Below, piece after piece: positions 60,201 to 64,000 of a stretch of DNA of 64,000 nucleotides. The notes under the pieces are model-generated. The model saw nothing but the letters and a program-made list of their open reading frames with translations. It was not told where the DNA came from and searched no databases. Source of the DNA: Psoroptes ovis. Its lineage: Eukaryota; Arthropoda; Arachnida; Sarcoptiformes; Psoroptidae. The translations under genes were made by a program, and so were the position numbers. Position 1 is the stretch's first letter, and every line of letters starts with the position of its first letter. The stretch covers positions 4,153,501-4,217,500 of the forward strand of contig PQWQ01000003.1 in assembly GCA_002943765.1 (NCBI GenBank). Direction: 5' to 3'.

Positions 60201-62436
60201 ATCATTTGTATTATTACTATTACTGTTATTATTATTAATGGAACTTGTCGTCAATGGATTCGCAATTGCATCGGCCAATATATCTGGTGATAATGCATGT
60301 CCACTATCATCTTCGATACCTGTCGATCGTCTTTTTATTCTTCTGCGTTTGGCAAATTCAGCCGGTGTTGACATTTGTATTTTCATTGTAATCGGTGGTG
60401 TTTCAGTTCCACTTGTTGTCGATGATGATGATGATGTCGTTGTTGTTGGCGGTGGTGTTATTGGCGATTTCGGTGTACATGTTGTAACTAAATTTGCTTC
60501 AACTATTTCACCATTAACCAATTGTCCGGAATCGGTTTTTACCAATGGTTTCATCATTGGCCTTGATGGTAATTTTATGGTCAATGATGATGTTGGTTCC
60601 GATGAATCATCATTATCACCATCTTCAGTGGTGTTCGATGATCTTCTCAGACTACTTAATGAGACTACAGCTGTTGTTGAACAAGAATTATTATCATTAT
60701 CATCATTATTTGAATGGTTATAATTTTCGACATTTTCCTCGTGACTATCATCAGCCATAATTTTGTCATCATTGTCAACTGAATCATCGACTTGACGTTT
60801 GATGTCTGATGAAGTGTCTAATGATGCTGTTAAGGATGACGCATTTCTAGCTGCAATTAGAGTGAATGGAAAAAAATGAGGAAATTGAATGACAGTTGGA
60901 AAATAATGGTGTTTGACACATACCCATTTCCATCATTTTAAGTGCTTGCTCCAGATCTTCACGTTTAACGCCTTGCGTCGAACGTCTTTGTTCACGTTGA
61001 CGTTTAGCGAATATCTTTCGCTGTGTTTCAGATTCTTTGGCAATTTTTTCTTTTTCTTTGTTCACTTCTATCAGTTCGACAAATTTTGGATCATTTTTAC
61101 ACAATTCCAACACTGAACTAGACATAATATTATCAGTAGTTTTTTCAGTCATCAAATCAGGATTAGCACCGAATTTTAATAATATTTCAAATGTTTCTGG
61201 TTGACGCCAAAATGCAGCTGCATGTAATGCTGTATAACCATCACAATCACGAAATGAATCAAGATCAAGACTGGAGGAAAATGTTTGTAGAAATTTTTCC
61301 AACGAATTCTGATAACCTTTGGCTGCACAAACATGCAAAATTGTTGCACCGGATAATGGATCTCTGGTTCGTTCTAATTCTTCACGAATATCAAACGATG
61401 ATGGATTATTCTTTTTCGAATCAATCCATGCATCAATATCACGATCGATTGCTTTCAATTCTTGTTGTCGAAGATTCTTGTAAATTTCTTCATTTTCATC
61501 TTCATCATCATCGTTAGCATGATGATTATCATTATTTCTGCCGATACCGACTCTAATCGGACGATTCGTTGCTAATGATACTGATTTTCTTGCCTTCAGA
61601 TCATATGTTAGCGATTTTTTCATTTGTGCACGAATTAAATCTTCACATTCTTTAGTTTCACATACATCACATGCTAGCTCATTATCGCAATTCAATGCAA
61701 ACAGATCACATGATGGATTTGCTATTAATATTTTGACAATATTTTGATTGTCACAACTTGTAAAAAAACAATAAATCAAAAACACGGGAAAGAAAAAATT
61801 TAGAAAAATTAATAAAAATAATTCAAATGAAATCAACATTAGCATAACTTACTTTGCACTTGCATGTAATGGTGTCCAACCTTCATTATCTTTGCAATTG
61901 ATATTCGCCGATTTACTCAACAACCACCGAACCATTTGTTCATTATCATCAATACAAGCATGATGTAGGGCTGTAAGTCCATCACAATTGGTTACATTAA
62001 CACCACCGGCATCTCTTAACTCTTTATTTCTTAATAAACGTTCACATTCATCAATATCACGTTGTACACAAGCCGATAAGAATAATGTTGTCGGTGAAAA
62101 ACATACTTTGGTCGGTGATTTTTGTTTCAAATTATCATTATTTTCTGAATTTTGTTTTTCAATCTCTTCAATTTCACGCCATCTTCGTAATTGTTGTGCA
62201 CGTCGTTGCAATGCATTTTGATTACGATTCTGATACGATGATAATGATGATGTATCTAGCGTATTACTTGTTGATGATGTCGATGATGATGATGATGATG
62301 TGGTGCTTTGTGATATCAAATTTGATGATGAAAAATCATATGTTGCTGTTGATGATGACATTGATGATGATGATGGTATTGTTGATGATGATGATAATAC
62401 AGATAATGATTGATGAGCGGTATCAATGATGGTCAT
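57230..62436 (-). CDS. Mbs: Myosin phosphatase targeting subunit (MYPT / Mbs, PPP1R12)
   Basis: Long form: exons 62436..61853, 61756..60924, 60850..60159 and 57895..57230; 2775 nt, 924 aa, phases agree. After a Ser/Thr-rich leader come RRAQQLRRW and the PP1-docking KVCF at 110-113, then ankyrin repeats (DGLTALHHACIDDN, NEGWTPLHA, GATILHVCAAKGY, DGYTALHAAAFW). The two inhibitory kinase sites known from vertebrate MYPT1 are both kept: RRSTQG with Thr455 and KRRSTG with Thr649. The C-terminus is a coiled coil/leucine zipper (LKADNMRLKDENAALIRVIS equivalent: IKADNMRLKDENAALIRVIS) almost as in vertebrates. The protein holds PP1 on myosin light chain and is switched off by Rho kinase-type phosphorylation. 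Intron 3 (2.3 kb) contains an alternative start exon. Confidence 0.95.
57896..60158. other. MYPT intron 3, contains alternative exon
   Basis: A 2.3-kb intron relative to the long form. It holds the Ser-rich exon at 57979-58398 and about 1.7 kb of A/T-rich DNA upstream of that exon, including a CA microsatellite near 59805-59825, which would include the internal promoter if the short form is real. Confidence 0.6.
57979..58398 (-). CDS. Ser-rich alternative first exon of MYPT (short isoform)
   Basis: An ATG at 58398 with an in-frame TAA six bases before it opens a 139-aa frame: MSYGSLGRRSGLSSYNPRLS, then Ser/Gly/Tyr-rich sequence to QNSLNSIGSGTQTYAVR and a stop. The start resembles the SLLGRSGSYSY block that lies just before the coiled coil in vertebrate MYPT1. 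A weak donor GCT|GTTAGA at 57988/57987 would join it in phase 0 to the last MYPT exon at 57895 across a 92-bp intron, giving a 358-aa protein that keeps the coiled coil but lacks the ankyrin repeats and PP1-docking motif. Because of the upstream stop it cannot be an internal exon in this frame. Unspliced, it would be a separate 139-aa protein. Confidence 0.55.
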   Translation of the reverse strand: MSYGSLGRRSGLSSYNPRLSSATSSSSSKPSSSRLSSASSALTGSSPISRSLTSLYGSGAGSGGVGQSAVDQYMQSAASSSYGSGSNSHRRNPHMRRPSSSSTNAHQPSAMSSIANRLRSQSQNSLNSIGSGTQTYAVR

Positions 62437-63300
62437 AAATTAAAAAAAAATGATGAATACATATAAAATAGGACAGAATTTTACATCGATGAATTCAATT
62501 CATCAATTAATGATATTCTCGTTAAAAAAAATGATTGAAAATGGACGGAATATTCTTCGAATAATATATAATGATTGATACAAATATTGATATTGAATTA
62601 TTGATAATTAATTATCATTGTAGAATCAAGAATAATATTAATACATTAATTATTATTATTATTATTTCATTTCTTTCAATGATAATAGCATCCAAATAGA
62701 AAGGCCACTTGATGATGTATTTAAAATTGAATATTAAAGTTGGCTGGTTGAATATAATAGTTTAGTTGGAAAATTATTCTTGGAAATTATAAGATTCATA
62801 CAATACACACAAATGAAGGCACAGAATTCAAATATGTTTTGATGTTGTTTATTTAATTATTCGTCTTCTTTCTATGTATGTTTACTAATTCAATTCTGTT
62901 CTATTGATTCTTCTTCATCATCTTCTAAACATATATCAAAGTAAATAAGGAATACACACACCCCTTTGAATTTCATTCGCTGTCTATTAATAATAACAAT
63001 CTTCCTGTAAATATCAAAATGATAATTGTTTTGAATTTGATTCGATTGAATTTTGTCGATGCGTTTATTCGATAGTTGGAGCAGTTGAATTATCAATAAT
63101 AAGATAACTAGTATCGAATCAAAATAAATTGTTTCGTGAATACGTTTTCGCAAATATTATTTGGTTTGTTGATCATTAAATTTTACATACAAAATAATAT
63201 TAATTCAATGATAATTCAAATCAATTCAACAATAATATTCTATGGTATTCAATATCATCATCACCATCATTGTATCATATGCTTCTTGTTGGTAATGATG

Positions 63301-63341
<41 letters not shown>

Positions 63342-64000
63342 TTGATTGCAATTTATTCTTTGAATTTTTTTTCTTTTTTTGCATCAAAAATAGTAAATAA
63401 TCATTGAATTCTGTTGTTGTTGTTGTCTATATTCTCGGTTGTTGTTGTACATATGGTTTTGTTGGCTGTTAAATGTGACTATATATCGCGAATATTCTGA
63501 ATGTTTTTTTAAACAAATTTCGAAACAATTCTGTTTTGTTTTGTTTGAAATAATAATAAACACGTTCAAAGACACACACACCATCAACCAACCGAACGAA
63601 TGAAATTAAAATTTTTAAGAATTTTCTATATAAACTAAGAATATGTGCACATGTATAAGTCTTATTGCTTCTTGAGATGTTGTCGCTGTGGCTGTTGCTG
63701 CTGTTGATGATTATTGTTGATGAACACTGTTGAATTCATTCAATGTTTGTTCAATTTCACGAATTTTTTTTTTTTTTTTTTTTTGAATAAATACGGACAT
63801 AAAGTGTTAAACCGATTTACACAAAATCATATAATACACAGACACATACACACAGATACACACAAGAAAAAATTTGCTCAAGTTTATTACTTTTTGGCCC
63901 GAATGATGATGAAGAAAATATTCTTAAACTGATTGATGTTTGTTTGTTGTTTTCAATTCTTTTCTTGTTGAATGCATACAAGTATAGTCTTTAAAATTCA
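62437..64000. other. Upstream region of MYPT with simple repeats
   Basis: No gene recognised. An (ATA/AAT)n microsatellite lies at about 63296-63343 and a T run at about 63766-63784. The first few hundred bases are the presumed MYPT promoter and 5' leader. The downstream edge holds repeated GTT/GTTG words. Confidence 0.5.
63296..63343. repeat. AAT trinucleotide microsatellite
   Basis: About fifteen uninterrupted ATA units after GATG. Confidence 0.92.

Noticed and set aside
60142..60723. Long open frame on the plus strand opposite MYPT exon 3
   Set aside because: Shadow of a real coding exon; its runs are antisense of Thr/Ser/Pro codons.
62085..62429. Met-rich frame opposite MYPT exon 1
   Set aside because: Antisense of Ser (TCA) runs; not a gene.
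1..64000. CRISPR arrays, phage or bacterial operons
   Set aside because: No regular direct repeat/spacer arrays and all recognised genes are eukaryotic with spliceosomal introns.

Overview
The window is nuclear DNA from an arthropod, most likely an acariform (dust or scab type) mite. It is strongly AT-rich, with intergenic and intronic DNA full of A/T runs and with short spliceosomal introns of about 55-95 bp (GT..AG) inside the genes. Proteins carry long Asn, Ser, Gln, His and Thr runs. Arthropod-type families are present: a CrebA-like factor, an apparent ceramide phosphoethanolamine synthase and clip-like/CUB secreted proteins. The mite assignment is inference from gene style. No prokaryotic operons, rRNA, convincing tRNA or CRISPR arrays were seen.

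Layout. 1-5.8 kb: a GM2-activator/ML-type secreted protein (+), an unrecognised basic protein (-) and, divergent from it, DNAJC8 (+). 7.7-11 kb: melted/VEPH1 (+). 11.3-12.7 kb: a small zinc-finger-like gene enclosed by a 46-bp inverted repeat and followed by a 44-bp tandem array. 12.8-16 kb: SF3B4 (+) and RIOK3 (-). 16.7-24.8 kb: three paralogous clip-like/CUB secreted-protein genes, one on - and two on +. 25.5-31.4 kb: an NSP/BCAR3-like SH2 protein (+), GID4 (-) and a Rab22/31-like GTPase (+). 32.9-43.5 kb: a five-exon CREB3L/CrebA gene (-) with large introns. 43.5-55.4 kb: about 12 kb without protein-coding genes, holding a degraded hAT transposon, MITEs and foldback repeats. 55.4-56.7 kb: a CDP-alcohol phosphotransferase resembling ceramide phosphoethanolamine synthase (+). 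57.2-62.4 kb: the myosin phosphatase targeting subunit MYPT/Mbs (-), with a probable internal short-isoform exon. The rest to 64 kb is upstream DNA and simple repeats.

I rebuilt the gene models exon by exon. The full coding exons of every multi-exon gene sum to a multiple of three with matching phases. Several open frames begin at TTG upstream of the true ATG, and the ATG was used. The genes do not form one pathway. They cover the spliceosome (SF3B4, DNAJC8), ribosome or signalling kinases (RIOK3), a ubiquitin-ligase receptor (GID4), vesicle traffic and secretion (Rab, CrebA), lipid handling (ML protein, CPES, melted) and actomyosin control (MYPT).

The most notable non-genic content is a family of about 80-bp palindromic MITEs with mariner-like ends (14 full copies plus one half). 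Twelve of the full copies lie between 33.7 and 50.6 kb. A second TA-flanked foldback family and the hAT remnant also fall in that span or just beyond it. The most interesting gene-level points are the inverted-repeat-bounded gene at 11.3-12.7 kb, the internal MYPT start exon, the CrebA-like factor that stops right after its zipper, and intron loss/gain differences among the CUB paralogues.
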